A stretch of 64,000 bases of DNA from Ktedonospora formicarum (GTDB taxonomy: Bacteria > Chloroflexota > Ktedonobacteria > Ktedonobacterales > Ktedonobacteraceae): positions 558,001 to 622,000 of the forward strand of contig NZ_BNJF01000002.1 in assembly GCF_016587355.1 (NCBI RefSeq), read 5' to 3'. Below, piece by piece: positions 17,785 through 26,602 of the stretch. The position numbers and the translations under genes are program-made. Position 1 is the first letter of the stretch, and every line of letters starts with the position of its first letter. Under the pieces are notes generated by a model that had not been told where the DNA came from, ran no database searches, and saw nothing but the letters and a program-made list of their open reading frames with translations.

Positions 17785-19119
17785 CTATGGTATTGGAGGG
17801 ATATTTTTAGAGGAGTTAGAAGACTTGGGGGACTTGGCCTTTGAACGCCTGGGTTTCGGAGGGCTCTTCTCTTTAGGTGGACGTGGACCATAGACACGCT
17901 CCGCTATAGCGTCAACCGCCACCATGACATCCTTCAGGACGGGTTTCTGCTGGAAGAAGAGTACTTCGCTGGCAACCTCTCGAAAGTCTTCTTCAGTGAC
18001 ATTCAAACCCTTGTAGACGAGTAGGAGCATATGACGACATTGGGCGGCTCGTACCTTCTCAAGCTTGCGCCGAAGATATTGGGGATGCCAGAAACCTACA
18101 AGCTCGACGAGAACGTAACGCTGCTCATCATGCTCATCGAAGAACGTGAAGTCCGGAATCATTACCGTATCGCCCAGCAGTAACACCTCACTCTCGCGCT
18201 TGAGTCGCCAGTGCCCGCGTTTGTCGCCGATCTTGCGCTCAAACTCCTGAGCAAAATCCGCTTCCAGGGTACTATCAAAAGGCCCCGAAGCTTTGAAGTG
18301 AGAACGCAAGGCGGAAGTATAGTCAAGGCTATAAGTCAGGGCTTCCCGTGCTTGCGGTGGCTGAACATGCGCGCGCATTTGCCAGTGCTCACAAAGCAGG
18401 AGAGCAGGTAAAAATGCTGCCATCTGCCGCCCATAGCGCTGCGTTGAAGAGACAAAAGGCGAGATTGGGCCGTCCAACTCGACGCGGTAACCACCCTCGG
18501 GTTGTGGCTCCGCAACGAACATGAGCTTAAAAAATTTTATATATTTCCACAGGTCTTTGAAGTTGCTATACGCCTCTAGAGTGATACGTGAGGCCCAATA
18601 GAGGACACCACGTGCTAGTTCAAGATTGTAGCGCGCCAGCAGTTCAGCAGGCGTCCAGGCTGGACCAGCATCAGTCAGTTGATATGAGACACGCCGGTCG
18701 GCGTAGAGCATAGTGTGAAGTTGCTCAGAAGGCACTGAGAGATCTTGCGCCAGCTTCTCGAAGACATCCTGCCGACTCTGTGAGCGAAAGACGTCAGGTT
18801 GCTTGAAGACGGGGCCATACGCGAAGGCCCGCTCACGAAGAGTCGCGGGCGCGACCGGGGTTGCTAGAGGTGTGAAGATCGCCGCGTCGAGTAGCACCTT
18901 CGCGAGACCGCGTAGGAACACATAGTCTACTCGCGCGCCTTCATAGCGTGCGAAGCTCTGGTCCCATGTATCTTGAGCAAGCCCGACATGTGCCGTCAGT
19001 AGATCTATCAACTCCTGAGCAGTGCGCTGTAGCTCTGGATTCTCTACATCAACCATCTCGACAGAGAGCACTGAGCCAGAGAAGCGAAGCCGAGGTCGGA
19101 TCAAATCGCTAGTGAGCAT
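17785..19119 (-). CDS. DUF790 / Bax1-like nuclease, XPB partner
   Basis: 444 residues, matching the DUF790 family whose archaeal member Bax1 is a structure-specific endonuclease bound to the XPB helicase. The N-terminal MLTSDLIRPRLRFSG opening and the AQELIDLLTAHVGL segment are typical. The C-terminal part has a PD-(D/E)xK-like strand set: MIPDFTFFDEHDEQRYVLVE followed by LVGFWHPQYLRRKLEKV, in which D, E and K could form the active site. The tail (last 30 residues) is lysine/proline/serine-rich and probably disordered. The ATG overlaps the stop of the helicase gene (TGATG), so the two proteins are made together and likely form a DNA-repair helicase-nuclease complex acting on bubbles or lesions. 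Confidence 0.9.
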   Translation of the reverse strand: MLTSDLIRPRLRFSGSVLSVEMVDVENPELQRTAQELIDLLTAHVGLAQDTWDQSFARYEGARVDYVFLRGLAKVLLDAAIFTPLATPVAPATLRERAFAYGPVFKQPDVFRSQSRQDVFEKLAQDLSVPSEQLHTMLYADRRVSYQLTDAGPAWTPAELLARYNLELARGVLYWASRITLEAYSNFKDLWKYIKFFKLMFVAEPQPEGGYRVELDGPISPFVSSTQRYGRQMAAFLPALLLCEHWQMRAHVQPPQAREALTYSLDYTSALRSHFKASGPFDSTLEADFAQEFERKIGDKRGHWRLKRESEVLLLGDTVMIPDFTFFDEHDEQRYVLVELVGFWHPQYLRRKLEKVRAAQCRHMLLLVYKGLNVTEEDFREVASEVLFFQQKPVLKDVMVAVDAIAERVYGPRPPKEKSPPKPRRSKAKSPKSSNSSKNIPPIP

Positions 19120-20483
19120 CAACGTTTCTCCTGGGGGACATAGCGACGCTGAGCCTTACCCTCTTCAATAGTCTTGCGAGCCAGAACTTCGAAGAGTACA
19201 GCTTCGCGTTGCTCCTGCTTGCGCAGGATGCGCCCAAGCCGCTGGATATACTCGCGCTTATTGGAGCCACCACCCAGAACTATCGCGATCTTTGCCGCCG
19301 GAACATCCACCCCCTCGTTCAGGACCTTCGATGTAGTTACCACCTGATATTCACCGCTCTGAAAGGCGTCGAGAATATGCTTGCGCTCAGCGACTCCTGT
19401 TTCATGTGAGATTACCGGGACCAGCCATTGCTGAGAGATCATATAGGCGACGGCGTTGCTCTCGGTAAAGATCAGGATACGCTCGCCCGCGTGCTCACGC
19501 AGGAGTTCATCGAGTTTCGCGAACTTGCCTTCGCAACTCCAGACAATCTCAAGCAGACGTTGGCGCGCAAGTAAGGCACGCCGAGCGGCAGTATCAAACG
19601 AGGAGAGGCGCATTAACTCCCGTAGCCAGCCTGGACCGTGACTGCTGCGCAGACGGCGCTCGCGCACAAAGCCTGTATAGATCTCGTAGGCTGAATCATA
19701 CGCCGCTCGCTCCTCCTCAGTCAAATTCACGCGCACGCGCTCGGTGCGGTACTGCGCGAGCTGCTGCCCCACTAGATTGTGCAGCGGTAGTGTATAGACG
19801 GTAGGTCCAAGCAGCTCATCGACGCGCCAGCGTCCATTGATCTGCTCCTCCTCTTCAGGATACGTAGCAGTCAATCCAAGCCGCGCGATAGCAGGTGACA
19901 TCAGTGCCGCCTCGCCCCAGGTGCGCGCGGGTAGATGATGGACCTCGTCGAAAATCAAAAGGCGAAAGGTGTTGCCATGCTCAGCCATGAGGTCGCCAGC
20001 CGAGTGATAGGTCGTAATGGTAATTGGGGCTATCAGCTTTTCACCGCTATAGTAGACGCCTATCTCGGTCTTGAAGGCGTTAACTAGCCGCGCATACCAC
20101 TGATGTACAAGTGAGATAGTTGGCACAATAATGACCGTTGAGGCGTTTACCTGGCTAATGGCATGGATCGCCAGGAAAGTTTTCCCAGCGCCTGTAGGCA
20201 AAATGATACTGCCACGACTCTGTGCCTCCTTCCAGGCATCAAGGGCCGCGATTTGATAGTCATGGGGTTCACGCGTCTCATGCAGATGTAGCTTGAGACG
20301 CTTCCAACGGGGAACGTCATCGCGGATAGCACGCTCCTGAAACCAGGGCCGTAGGGCATGATAATGGTATGCCTCACAACGCCACAAACCCTTAATGAAT
20401 TGAAAGGGGGCTGGAATGGGCTCACTGGCATCAATGTGCCGCAGAACCAGGGTCCCACCCTGAAAGTAGACTGACGCGCTCAT
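19119..20483 (-). CDS. XPB/ERCC3-family DNA repair helicase
   Basis: 454 residues, superfamily 2 helicase of the XPB group. Seen in order: an N-terminal damage-recognition-like region (1-80), Q-like DYQIAALDAW, Walker A LPTGAGKTF (about residue 100), Walker B/DEVH box FDEVHHLPA, motif III LGLTATYPEEEE, the second RecA domain with LIFTESNAVAYM, VTTSKVLNEGVDVP and motif VI QRLGRILR. It would unwind or open damaged DNA using ATP. Eukaryotic XPB works in TFIIH; bacterial and archaeal XPB pair with Bax1, which is the next gene here, overlapping by one base. No strong ribosome site precedes the ATG. The upstream neighbour is a response regulator with its own promoter region. Confidence 0.93.
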   Translation of the reverse strand: MSASVYFQGGTLVLRHIDASEPIPAPFQFIKGLWRCEAYHYHALRPWFQERAIRDDVPRWKRLKLHLHETREPHDYQIAALDAWKEAQSRGSIILPTGAGKTFLAIHAISQVNASTVIIVPTISLVHQWYARLVNAFKTEIGVYYSGEKLIAPITITTYHSAGDLMAEHGNTFRLLIFDEVHHLPARTWGEAALMSPAIARLGLTATYPEEEEQINGRWRVDELLGPTVYTLPLHNLVGQQLAQYRTERVRVNLTEEERAAYDSAYEIYTGFVRERRLRSSHGPGWLRELMRLSSFDTAARRALLARQRLLEIVWSCEGKFAKLDELLREHAGERILIFTESNAVAYMISQQWLVPVISHETGVAERKHILDAFQSGEYQVVTTSKVLNEGVDVPAAKIAIVLGGGSNKREYIQRLGRILRKQEQREAVLFEVLARKTIEEGKAQRRYVPQEKR

Positions 20484-20592
20484 GTGCCTAGCATAGCAGC
20501 ATGTACGTGCTTCGTCTAGAGGGAACTGATTTCCATACTCCTAAAGTGCCATATCACCAGTACAAAAGATCTTAACGACGACACAAGCAGCC

Positions 20593-21255
20593 TCACGCCT
20601 GAAGCATGTAACCAACACCCCGCTGTGAGGTAATATGTTTTTTGGCCGTGCCTAGCTTGCGCCGCAAACGAGCGATATAGACATCCAGCACATTACTTGT
20701 TTCATCCTGCCAAATATGGTCAAAAAATTTGTCGCGTGACACTACCGATCCGGCATTGCTCATCAGGATAGTCATTATACGCAGTTCGGTTGGTGTTAAG
20801 ACAATCTTCTTGTGCCCCTTGATTGCCAACTGAAAGGTATCAGGCAACAACTCAAAAGGTCCGATCTTCATGGTTCGGTTCGATGAACGTCCCATAAGAT
20901 GCCGCTCGACAACCTGGACACGTGCCAAAAGTTCCTGGAAGTCATAGGGCTTACAGATGTAATCTTCAGCATTTAACGCGAATCCATGCAACCGATCTGG
21001 TATCTCCGTGCAGGCAGTCACAAAGACGACTGGTATAGCATATCCAGCCTCGTTGAGTTGCTGGACAAATTCAAAGCCAGTGATATTTGGTGGCATACGG
21101 ACATCGACCAGCAGCAGGTCAGGCAACCGCTTTTCGATCAACGCCAGTGCTCCGTCTGGATTATCAATTGTAGCAACTTCATAGCCATTATTCCGTAATA
21201 CCACCTGAATCAGTTGCAGCGACAAGAGATCGTCATCAAGCACTAAGATATACAT
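20593..21255 (-). CDS. OmpR/PhoB-type response regulator
   Basis: 220 residues. The receiver domain (1-118) has the acidic pair in LVLDDD, the phospho-acceptor aspartate in LLLVDVRMPP, a conserved T in VFVTAC and K in ICKPYD. The C-terminal winged-helix DNA-binding domain (about 125-220) ends in NVLDVYIARLRRKLG and RGVGYML. Start: ATG with GGAGG at 8 bases; the frame extends two codons to a TTG that is less likely. No histidine kinase gene is adjacent, so it is an orphan; a kinase at 56938 is far away and not linked by position. Target genes are unknown. Confidence 0.93.
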   Translation of the reverse strand: MYILVLDDDLLSLQLIQVVLRNNGYEVATIDNPDGALALIEKRLPDLLLVDVRMPPNITGFEFVQQLNEAGYAIPVVFVTACTEIPDRLHGFALNAEDYICKPYDFQELLARVQVVERHLMGRSSNRTMKIGPFELLPDTFQLAIKGHKKIVLTPTELRIMTILMSNAGSVVSRDKFFDHIWQDETSNVLDVYIARLRRKLGTAKKHITSQRGVGYMLQA

Positions 21256-21902
21256 GTGCAAACCCTCCTACATTGCCAATATGATTACGACCAACATACA
21301 AATATCCATACAATCTGGAATTAAAATAGCGCTAGTCGTCGTCAGTTGTCCGCCGCTTTTCCATGAACTCATCAAATTCTGCCCACTTGACCTGGTAATC
21401 CCTACCGACCTTGTAAGCGGCAGTCGTTTAGTGCAAACTCATTCTTATACTACTTCAACACATACTTTTTAACACTGTTACAATCCTCTATAACGCTAGC
21501 CATTCATTCAACGTTGGTACACCATCAATTTCGCCCTATTATATGCCTCATTGAGAATTTCAGTCAATCATTGCTTTATATGTGATAATCATATTAAGCG
21601 CCGTATATTCTTGTGTTAAGATCTTATGCGAAAGCCAACGCCGCTGAGTGTGACTAGCGCTAGTCCCCATGCGGGGGCACGGCACGCTCAGGTTTCCAGA
21701 TAAGGAGTAAATGGTGTTTTTCTCATATAAAACGAGGCAAAAGTAAAGCCCTTCTAGCAGCATAGGAGAGCCAAACGTGAAAGACACTGCGCGAGGGCAT
21801 GAGTATACTTGCTTATAGAAGGTAATACAATCGACCCGGCGAAGCGCCTTTGTGCCGAGAAATGTCCAACGAGCCGGAAACAGAGGAGTTAGACAAGAGA
21901 AA
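21256..21902. other. Intergenic region upstream of ferrochelatase
   Basis: 647 bases between divergent genes. It holds dispersed repeat copy B (21623-21705). Immediately after the repeat is TAAGGAG and an 11-codon reading frame (21711-21746), which may be chance. No promoter with both boxes near consensus is evident. Confidence 0.5.
21623..21705 (+). repeat. Dispersed palindromic repeat, copy B
   Basis: It begins CTTATGCGAAAGCCAACGCC and ends CACGCTCAGGTTTCC then AGATAAGG. Inside are two perfect small palindromes, GACTAGCGCTAGTC and CCCCATGCGGGG, consistent with a folded RNA or cruciform. It ends about 200 bases before the ferrochelatase start. Confidence 0.8.
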
Positions 21903-22859
21903 ATGACACCACAGAGCAACCACACTCCGGCTCCTGTCGGAGTCTTGATTATGGCTTATGGAACGCCAGCGAAGAGCGAAGACATCGAGAGCTACTATAC
22001 TCACATTCGACATGGACATCCCCCAACGGAAGAGTTGCTGGCGGAACTACGTGGGCGCTACCAGGCTATCGGTGGGCTTTCGCCTCTGCTGAAGCATACG
22101 CGTACCCAGGTCGAGGGCATACAGGCAGCACTCGACGCACGAATGCCCGGCCACTATCAAACCTTCCTCGGTATGAAGCATGCCGATCCTTTTCTTGAGG
22201 CGAGTGCCTCGGAGCTTGCGCACAGTGGTGCTAATCAGGCTATTGGGCTTGTGCTCGCTCCCCATTATTCCAGCATGAGTGTAGCTCAGTATATGCAACG
22301 CGTTCAGAAGACGCTGCCCGCGAGTCTGCATTTTACAGCCATCGAGTCCTGGCATCTCTTGCTAGGTTACATTACTTATCTGGCAGAACAGATATTGCAC
22401 ACGCGAGAACGCCTGCTCAAGGAATCAGGGATAACCGAGGAGCAGCTAGAGATTATCTTCACGGCGCATAGTCTGCCCGCGCGTATTCTCGCCAATAATG
22501 ACCCATATCCCCGCCAACTTCGGGAAACGGCGGAAGCTGTCGCCAGGGCAGCAGGCTTGACTCACTGGTCCATTGCCTGGCAGAGCGCGGGCCGTACTGC
22601 CGATCCCTGGATTGGCCCCGATATCCTGGAGGTATTGCGGGAGCTTCCCCACAAAGGAAAGGCGGGAGCTCTAGTCTGTCCCGCTGGTTTCGTCTCCGAT
22701 CACCTGGAAGTGCTCTATGATCTAGACATTGAGGCCAGTCAACTAGCTGCCAGCCTGGGCCTTGCCTTCGCGCGCACTATACTTCCTAACGATAACCAGC
22801 GTGTCTTCGATGCCCTGGCAGAAATGATTATCCAGGCTGAGTATGAAACCCTAATTTGA
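21903..22859 (+). CDS. hemH: Ferrochelatase (coproporphyrin/protoporphyrin type)
   Basis: 318 residues from ATG at 21903; the frame is open to a GTG 51 bases earlier but the family N-terminus (VGVLIMAYGTP) fits the ATG. Inserts Fe2+ into a porphyrin in the last steps of haem synthesis. Key features are GLSPLLKHT, LGMKHADPF, the catalytic histidine in FTAHSLP, the QSAGRTADPWIGPDI motif and the active-site glutamate in DHLEVLYDLD. It is a soluble, monofunctional protein without a [2Fe-2S] C-terminus. In monoderm-type bacteria this family often acts on coproporphyrin III (CpfC). No other haem gene is nearby. The upstream region carries repeat copy B. Confidence 0.93.
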   Translation: MTPQSNHTPAPVGVLIMAYGTPAKSEDIESYYTHIRHGHPPTEELLAELRGRYQAIGGLSPLLKHTRTQVEGIQAALDARMPGHYQTFLGMKHADPFLEASASELAHSGANQAIGLVLAPHYSSMSVAQYMQRVQKTLPASLHFTAIESWHLLLGYITYLAEQILHTRERLLKESGITEEQLEIIFTAHSLPARILANNDPYPRQLRETAEAVARAAGLTHWSIAWQSAGRTADPWIGPDILEVLRELPHKGKAGALVCPAGFVSDHLEVLYDLDIEASQLAASLGLAFARTILPNDNQRVFDALAEMIIQAEYETLI

Positions 22860-22958
22860 GATAGGGGAAGGCACCGCGCACAATCCGCCTTTCGCCATAC
22901 TAGAAATTTTAAAACGCGAAAAGTGGTATACTACAAGCGACATTATACAGGAGAATAG

Positions 22959-23786
22959 ATGCACATGTCGCTTCCTTTACCTCCAGCGGTCGCGTCCTAT
23001 GTTGGCCCGCTGCTCTCAGTCGAGACCCCACCTCAGGGAATGGCTTTCAAAGTATTCATCCTAACCTCTCAGCGTGGGCGCTTCATCCTCAAAGTCGCAC
23101 AGACGCCTGCCATGATTGAAGCCTTATCCAGAGAAGCATATGTTCTCTCAGCACTACAAGATCAGGCTCCACTTGTGGCTCAGCCCTTGATGGAGGAAGC
23201 GGGAGATGGTGAACATGCCTTCCTCTTTAGTTATCTTGAAGGTGAGCCGCTCTATAAGCGCCTGCGTAGGGCAGAGAGCCAAGAGAGGCTGGATCTGGTT
23301 ACCCAGTTCGCGCAAACATTGCGCCTGATTCATAACTGGTCACCAGATCTCTCGCGACCTGCGAACTGGCTGTCAGAGAAGTTGGACTGGCTGAGAGGAA
23401 AGATCGAGGCACGCCCGGTCAACACACCAATTGAGCGTACCAGAACACGCTTCGATGGAGCAATAGGAAACCACCTGCTGGATGATCTACAAGCTCGCCG
23501 CCCGCTGCTTGAGAATGACATGGTATTTGGTCACTATGACTATTGCCTGCCAAACGTGCTCATCCTTCATGAGCGAGTAGCAGGCATCATTGACTGGTCT
23601 GGAGGAGGTTACATTGATCGACGCTTCGATCTGGCGACGGCGCTATTCTCCCTGAGCCTGCTAGAAAAATGGGAGCATAGTTCCTATCGATTACACTTTC
23701 TCAAAGCCTATGGGTATACAGAAGACCCTGACTCGCTCTCCTTCTTCGAGGACCTTCACGCACTCACTTGCGCTTTCTGGCAATGA
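22959..23786 (+). CDS. Aminoglycoside phosphotransferase-family small-molecule kinase
   Basis: 275 residues, protein-kinase-like APH fold. The catalytic loop reads GHYDYCLPNVLI (the HxDxxxxN Brenner pattern, with D as base and N as metal ligand), followed by the DFG-equivalent IIDWSGGG. The ATP-lysine strand is RGRFILKVAQ near residue 45. Members phosphorylate antibiotics, choline, homoserine or sugars, so the true substrate is unknown and resistance should not be assumed. The start is ATG 5 bases after CAGGAG; a second ATG two codons later is also possible. A TATACT element lies about 30 bases upstream. The next gene begins 61 bases later on the same strand and may be co-transcribed. Confidence 0.85.
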   Translation: MHMSLPLPPAVASYVGPLLSVETPPQGMAFKVFILTSQRGRFILKVAQTPAMIEALSREAYVLSALQDQAPLVAQPLMEEAGDGEHAFLFSYLEGEPLYKRLRRAESQERLDLVTQFAQTLRLIHNWSPDLSRPANWLSEKLDWLRGKIEARPVNTPIERTRTRFDGAIGNHLLDDLQARRPLLENDMVFGHYDYCLPNVLILHERVAGIIDWSGGGYIDRRFDLATALFSLSLLEKWEHSSYRLHFLKAYGYTEDPDSLSFFEDLHALTCAFWQ

Positions 23787-23847
23787 CGATACGACTCTCG
23801 CAAGCAGATTATGTTGTCCCCTCTAAATTATCTTGAGGCTGATTTTG

Positions 23848-24309
23848 ATGCAAGTACCAGAGGCTTCGGGCTGGTTCAGCGTTCAGACCAGCATAACTAT
23901 CAATGCCCCCCTTGAACGCGTATGGGAGGTCCTGACGGACCTGGAACACTATGGAGAATGGAATAGCTTTGTGCCATCGATGCAGGCCGATTTGCGCGTT
24001 GGCGCGACACTGACGATGCGTGTGCGTATGCGAGGTAATCTTGCGACAACAAGTGTCGAAACAATTACCGCGCTTGAGCCACAACGTCTGCTAGCCTGGA
24101 AGATTCGTTCTCCTGCATGGATATTGCGTGGTGAGCGTTTCCAGGTTATCAAGGCCATCAACGAGCAAACAACCGAGTACTGGACGCAAGAGTCCTTTAC
24201 AGGCATCGTTGCCCCCTTGCTCCAGGTATTATTTGCTCGCGACCTGCAACGAGGCTTTCAAACAATGGCGCGTGACCTGCAAGCACGTGCGGAAGCGGCG
24301 CGTGTCTAA
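23848..24309 (+). CDS. SRPBCC-fold polyketide cyclase/dehydrase-like protein
   Basis: 153 residues from ATG at 23848. The START/Bet v1-like fold is shown by the opening strand and helix (VQTSITINAPLERVWEVLTD, LEHYGEWN), then alternating beta strands and a long C-terminal helix (RDLQRGFQTMARDLQARAE). The family binds hydrophobic ligands in a deep cavity; some members are cyclases, many are uncharacterised. The frame extends five codons upstream to TTG, but ATG is preceded by GAGG at an acceptable distance. It follows the APH-family kinase closely and converges on the FMN-binding protein gene. Confidence 0.85.
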   Translation: MQVPEASGWFSVQTSITINAPLERVWEVLTDLEHYGEWNSFVPSMQADLRVGATLTMRVRMRGNLATTSVETITALEPQRLLAWKIRSPAWILRGERFQVIKAINEQTTEYWTQESFTGIVAPLLQVLFARDLQRGFQTMARDLQARAEAARV

Positions 24310-24374
24310 AGCTCCTTCAATACACGTCTGGCGAGAATAGTGCGCGCCAACTCCCGCCAGGCGCATATATTCCG

Positions 24375-24830
24375 CTACGCGCCGTCCGTCTCAAAGCGAC
24401 CTGTCTTCTCGGATAGATGGATGCTATAGACTGAGGCTACATTACGCAGCCGCTCAGGAAGAAACTTGTCGGTTTCGACAAGTTCATGTACAGCTTCGCC
24501 ACTGGCAACAATGGTTACCATGCGCTTCATCAATAACTGTACCGCTCTGGCAGCTTCTTCTCCCTCAAGCTCCTCAAATCGGCCCCATGCCACGACGCTG
24601 CGCCAGTTCGCCAGATCGTCTATATGATCGACTTCAAAGCAGACATCTGGATTCTCATGCATCATTCTCAACTTCATCCCCTGAAGCGAATGGGCGTAGA
24701 TAGAGTCACCATCATAAACATAGCTGATGGGAACTATATACGTACGACCGTGAGCATGACAGCCAATACGCCCCAGGACATTACTGTACAAGACATGATC
24801 TATTTGTTCCTGATTCAATTCGCCAAGCAT
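24375..24830 (-). CDS. Pyridoxamine 5'-phosphate oxidase-family FMN-binding protein
   Basis: 151 residues from ATG at 24830, which has AAGGAGGGA close upstream; the frame runs 14 codons further but without a ribosome site. Split-barrel flavin-binding fold: QIDHVLYSNVLGRIGCHAHG, then YIVPISYVYDGDSIYAHS, then VCFEVDHIDDLANWRSVVAWG, which is the standard order in this family (NimA-like/PPOX class). Such proteins bind FMN or F420 and reduce small molecules. It stands alone on the minus strand. Repeat copy C lies about 180 bases upstream in the same orientation. Confidence 0.88.
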   Translation of the reverse strand: MLGELNQEQIDHVLYSNVLGRIGCHAHGRTYIVPISYVYDGDSIYAHSLQGMKLRMMHENPDVCFEVDHIDDLANWRSVVAWGRFEELEGEEAARAVQLLMKRMVTIVASGEAVHELVETDKFLPERLRNVASVYSIHLSEKTGRFETDGA

Positions 24831-25009
24831 GCTCTCCCTCCTTAAAGCATCTAAAAATATTGCTCTGTACATTCAGTTTGCACCTGAGCACAAACTGATC
24901 AGGCAAGATTAGACATAAAGGTGGAATGATTGTGCTAAACACATCTGCATGCTACAATCTTTAATACGCAATTATGGCTTTTTTTATAACATTTAAGAAT
25001 AGGCTTACT

Positions 25010-25072
25010 CCTTATTCGAAAACCTGAGTGCAGCAACACTAGCCGCGGCAGCGGCGTTGGTTTTCGCATAAG
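25010..25072 (-). repeat. Dispersed palindromic repeat, copy C (shortest)
   Basis: On the minus strand it starts CTTATGCGAAAACCAACGCC and ends CACTCAGGTTTTCGAATAAG. At 63 bp it is probably close to the minimal unit. It lies between divergent genes, 34 bases before the zinc-ribbon gene start. Confidence 0.8.
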
Positions 25073-25106
25073 ACCTTAGACATAAGGAAAGGGATGCATA
25101 CTCGCG

Positions 25107-25739
25107 ATGAATTGCGCTAATTGTGGTATGGTGATACCAATTAATGCTGCTGTATGTCTAAACTGTGGAGCTATGGCTCCTGCTTCATACCCTTATGCTC
25201 AAAATCCAGAATATAGACCAGAACAACAGAGTTACTATCCTTCTGGTCAATCCAGCTATGATCAACCACAGTCAGGATATGAATCACCACAGCCGGGGTA
25301 TAATCCACCACCACAAGGCTATTACCAGGCCCAACAGAGCTACATTCCTCCTACGCCTGGTTATGGCCCACAATCAGGCTATGTTCCTCCTCAACAAGGC
25401 TACATGCCACCTCAATATGGGCCTCAACCAGGGGTGAATGTTACAGTCGTCAACAATACGCAGAGAAGTAACACCCCGCTTGTCGTTGAAATTATCCTCT
25501 CTATCTTCGGCATCTTTGGCGTTGGTTGGCTGACAGCAGGGGAGACAACAGTAGGAATTGTCTTGCTTCTATGCAGTTTCTTCGTATATTGGCCTATGCT
25601 TGTCGTAATCGGAATCTTCAGTATAGGGGTATGTGATTTCCCACTTATCATCGCGGCGATTGTTGTAAACGCTATCCTTCTTAATAACAAGCTAAAAGCG
25701 AAAGCAATCGCGTATGTAACCATGATACAGAGCAGATAA
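25107..25739 (+). CDS. Small zinc-ribbon, tyrosine/proline/glutamine-rich membrane protein
   Basis: 210 residues. The N-terminal zinc ribbon (CANCGMVIP...CLNCGAMAP) is followed by a low-complexity stretch (about 28-110) of repeated GY(x)PPQ-type units such as PQSGYVPPQQGYMPPQYG. The C-terminal half has two to three hydrophobic segments (about 125-195). The order ribbon, disordered tract, membrane helices matches the larger protein at 4988, so both probably belong to one local protein style. GGAAAGGG lies upstream, though spacing to ATG is long. The upstream region contains repeat copy C. Function unknown. Confidence 0.78.
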   Translation: MNCANCGMVIPINAAVCLNCGAMAPASYPYAQNPEYRPEQQSYYPSGQSSYDQPQSGYESPQPGYNPPPQGYYQAQQSYIPPTPGYGPQSGYVPPQQGYMPPQYGPQPGVNVTVVNNTQRSNTPLVVEIILSIFGIFGVGWLTAGETTVGIVLLLCSFFVYWPMLVVIGIFSIGVCDFPLIIAAIVVNAILLNNKLKAKAIAYVTMIQSR

Positions 25740-25746
25740 GAAATTA

Positions 25747-25782
25747 TGTGGAGTCGAACTCCTCATAAAGCCCGGCTCCACA
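25747..25782 (+). terminator. Possible terminator hairpin
   Basis: TGTGGAG and CTCCACA flank a 22-base loop just after the zinc-ribbon gene stop. No T-run follows, so this is tentative. Confidence 0.4.
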
Positions 25783-25815
25783 TGCTCGCTATAGTACTAG
25801 CAGGAGGTTTTGCTT

Positions 25816-25947
25816 ATGCCCCTAAATGCAACCATGCCTCTCGCTAGCGCAGCTCCAGGTAAGCCAGAGCGAACATTTCTTCCTCGTCCTGTTCTGTATC
25901 TACTTGTTGAAAGCCGAGTGCCGATGTTTGTTTGGTTCCATTCTTAA
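25816..25947 (+). CDS. Possible small protein, 43 residues
   Basis: An ATG 5 bases after CAGGAGGTTT, a near-perfect ribosome site, opens 43 codons (MPLNATMPLASAAPGKPERT..., ending VPMFVWFHS). It lies in the 270-base gap after the zinc-ribbon gene. I recognise no family. The strong ribosome site is the only support; it may be a true small protein or a relic of a longer gene. Confidence 0.35.
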   Translation: MPLNATMPLASAAPGKPERTFLPRPVLYLLVESRVPMFVWFHS

Positions 25948-26011
25948 AAAGATACAGCAATAGGTAGTCTACTATGAACACGAAGCCGAGACACACCAGG
26001 GAGACATCATC

Positions 26012-26404
26012 CTAGAGCAAGGTATTGACAAGGTAGAGGAACTCGTCAAGTTCGATTGGCTTCTGCAAACGCAGAAGCTTATTATGCTCCACTGGTATAT
26101 TCATAAGCTCGGGCATGGCGCTAATAAGTACGACAGGTACATCATCGAAGATATCCATAGCTCGTATGGTCTGGTAAAGAGTAAAGCCATTTACATCGGG
26201 CAACCGGTAATCACAAATGAAAAGGTCGGGGCGATCATGCTTGAGAAGCGCCAGAGCCTCAGAGGCGGTAAAAGCCAGCACTGCCCTATGAGGGGTTTCC
26301 TGCTTGATAGCTTCCGTGAGAAAGAGGCCAATCTCAGCATCATCCTCCACAATCAATATATATTTTGAGGAGCGTTCTAGGTTCTGTTCGTTTGTATGAT
26401 ACAT
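26012..26404 (-). CDS. Stand-alone receiver (CheY-like) response regulator
   Basis: 130 residues from ATG at 26404, which has AAAGGA 7 bases upstream; the longer open frame to 26572 crosses a terminator hairpin and is not credible. One receiver domain only: acidic pair in LIVEDDAEIG, phospho-acceptor in LFICDYRLPDVNG, a conserved serine in VLISAMPE and the lysine in LQKPIELDEF. With no output domain it must act by protein contact or as a phosphorelay intermediate. No kinase gene is adjacent. Confidence 0.88.
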   Translation of the reverse strand: MYHTNEQNLERSSKYILIVEDDAEIGLFLTEAIKQETPHRAVLAFTASEALALLKHDRPDLFICDYRLPDVNGFTLYQTIRAMDIFDDVPVVLISAMPELMNIPVEHNKLLRLQKPIELDEFLYLVNTLL

Positions 26405-26506
26405 AAGCAGTCCTTTTAGAGAAAAGTCGAGTAACGTTATATTATTGCACGTCCTCCCTCCGCAAATCGTCTCATTTATACGCAAAAAGTCCTCGTCCAC
26501 TAGGAT

Positions 26507-26563
26507 AAAGAGGTGATACATGCGACATGATGCAGACATCAGCCGAGCATGTATCACCTCTTT
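26507..26563. terminator. Terminator of the uronate operon
   Basis: AAAGAGGTGATACATG and CATGTATCACCTCTTT pair perfectly over 16 bp around a 25-base loop. It lies 40 bases past the stop of the last operon gene on the minus strand. Confidence 0.85.
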
Positions 26564-26602
26564 ACATCTCAAATCCTTGAATTCTCCTCTATTGAAACAG
26601 GC

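Noticed and set aside
21711..21746. 11-codon leader peptide before ferrochelatase
   Set aside because: It follows TAAGGAG at the end of repeat B, but the codons (MVFFSYKTRQK) show no regulatory bias and no terminator follows.
22959..23786. Antibiotic resistance by the APH-family kinase
   Set aside because: The family covers many non-drug substrates and nothing in the context points to resistance.
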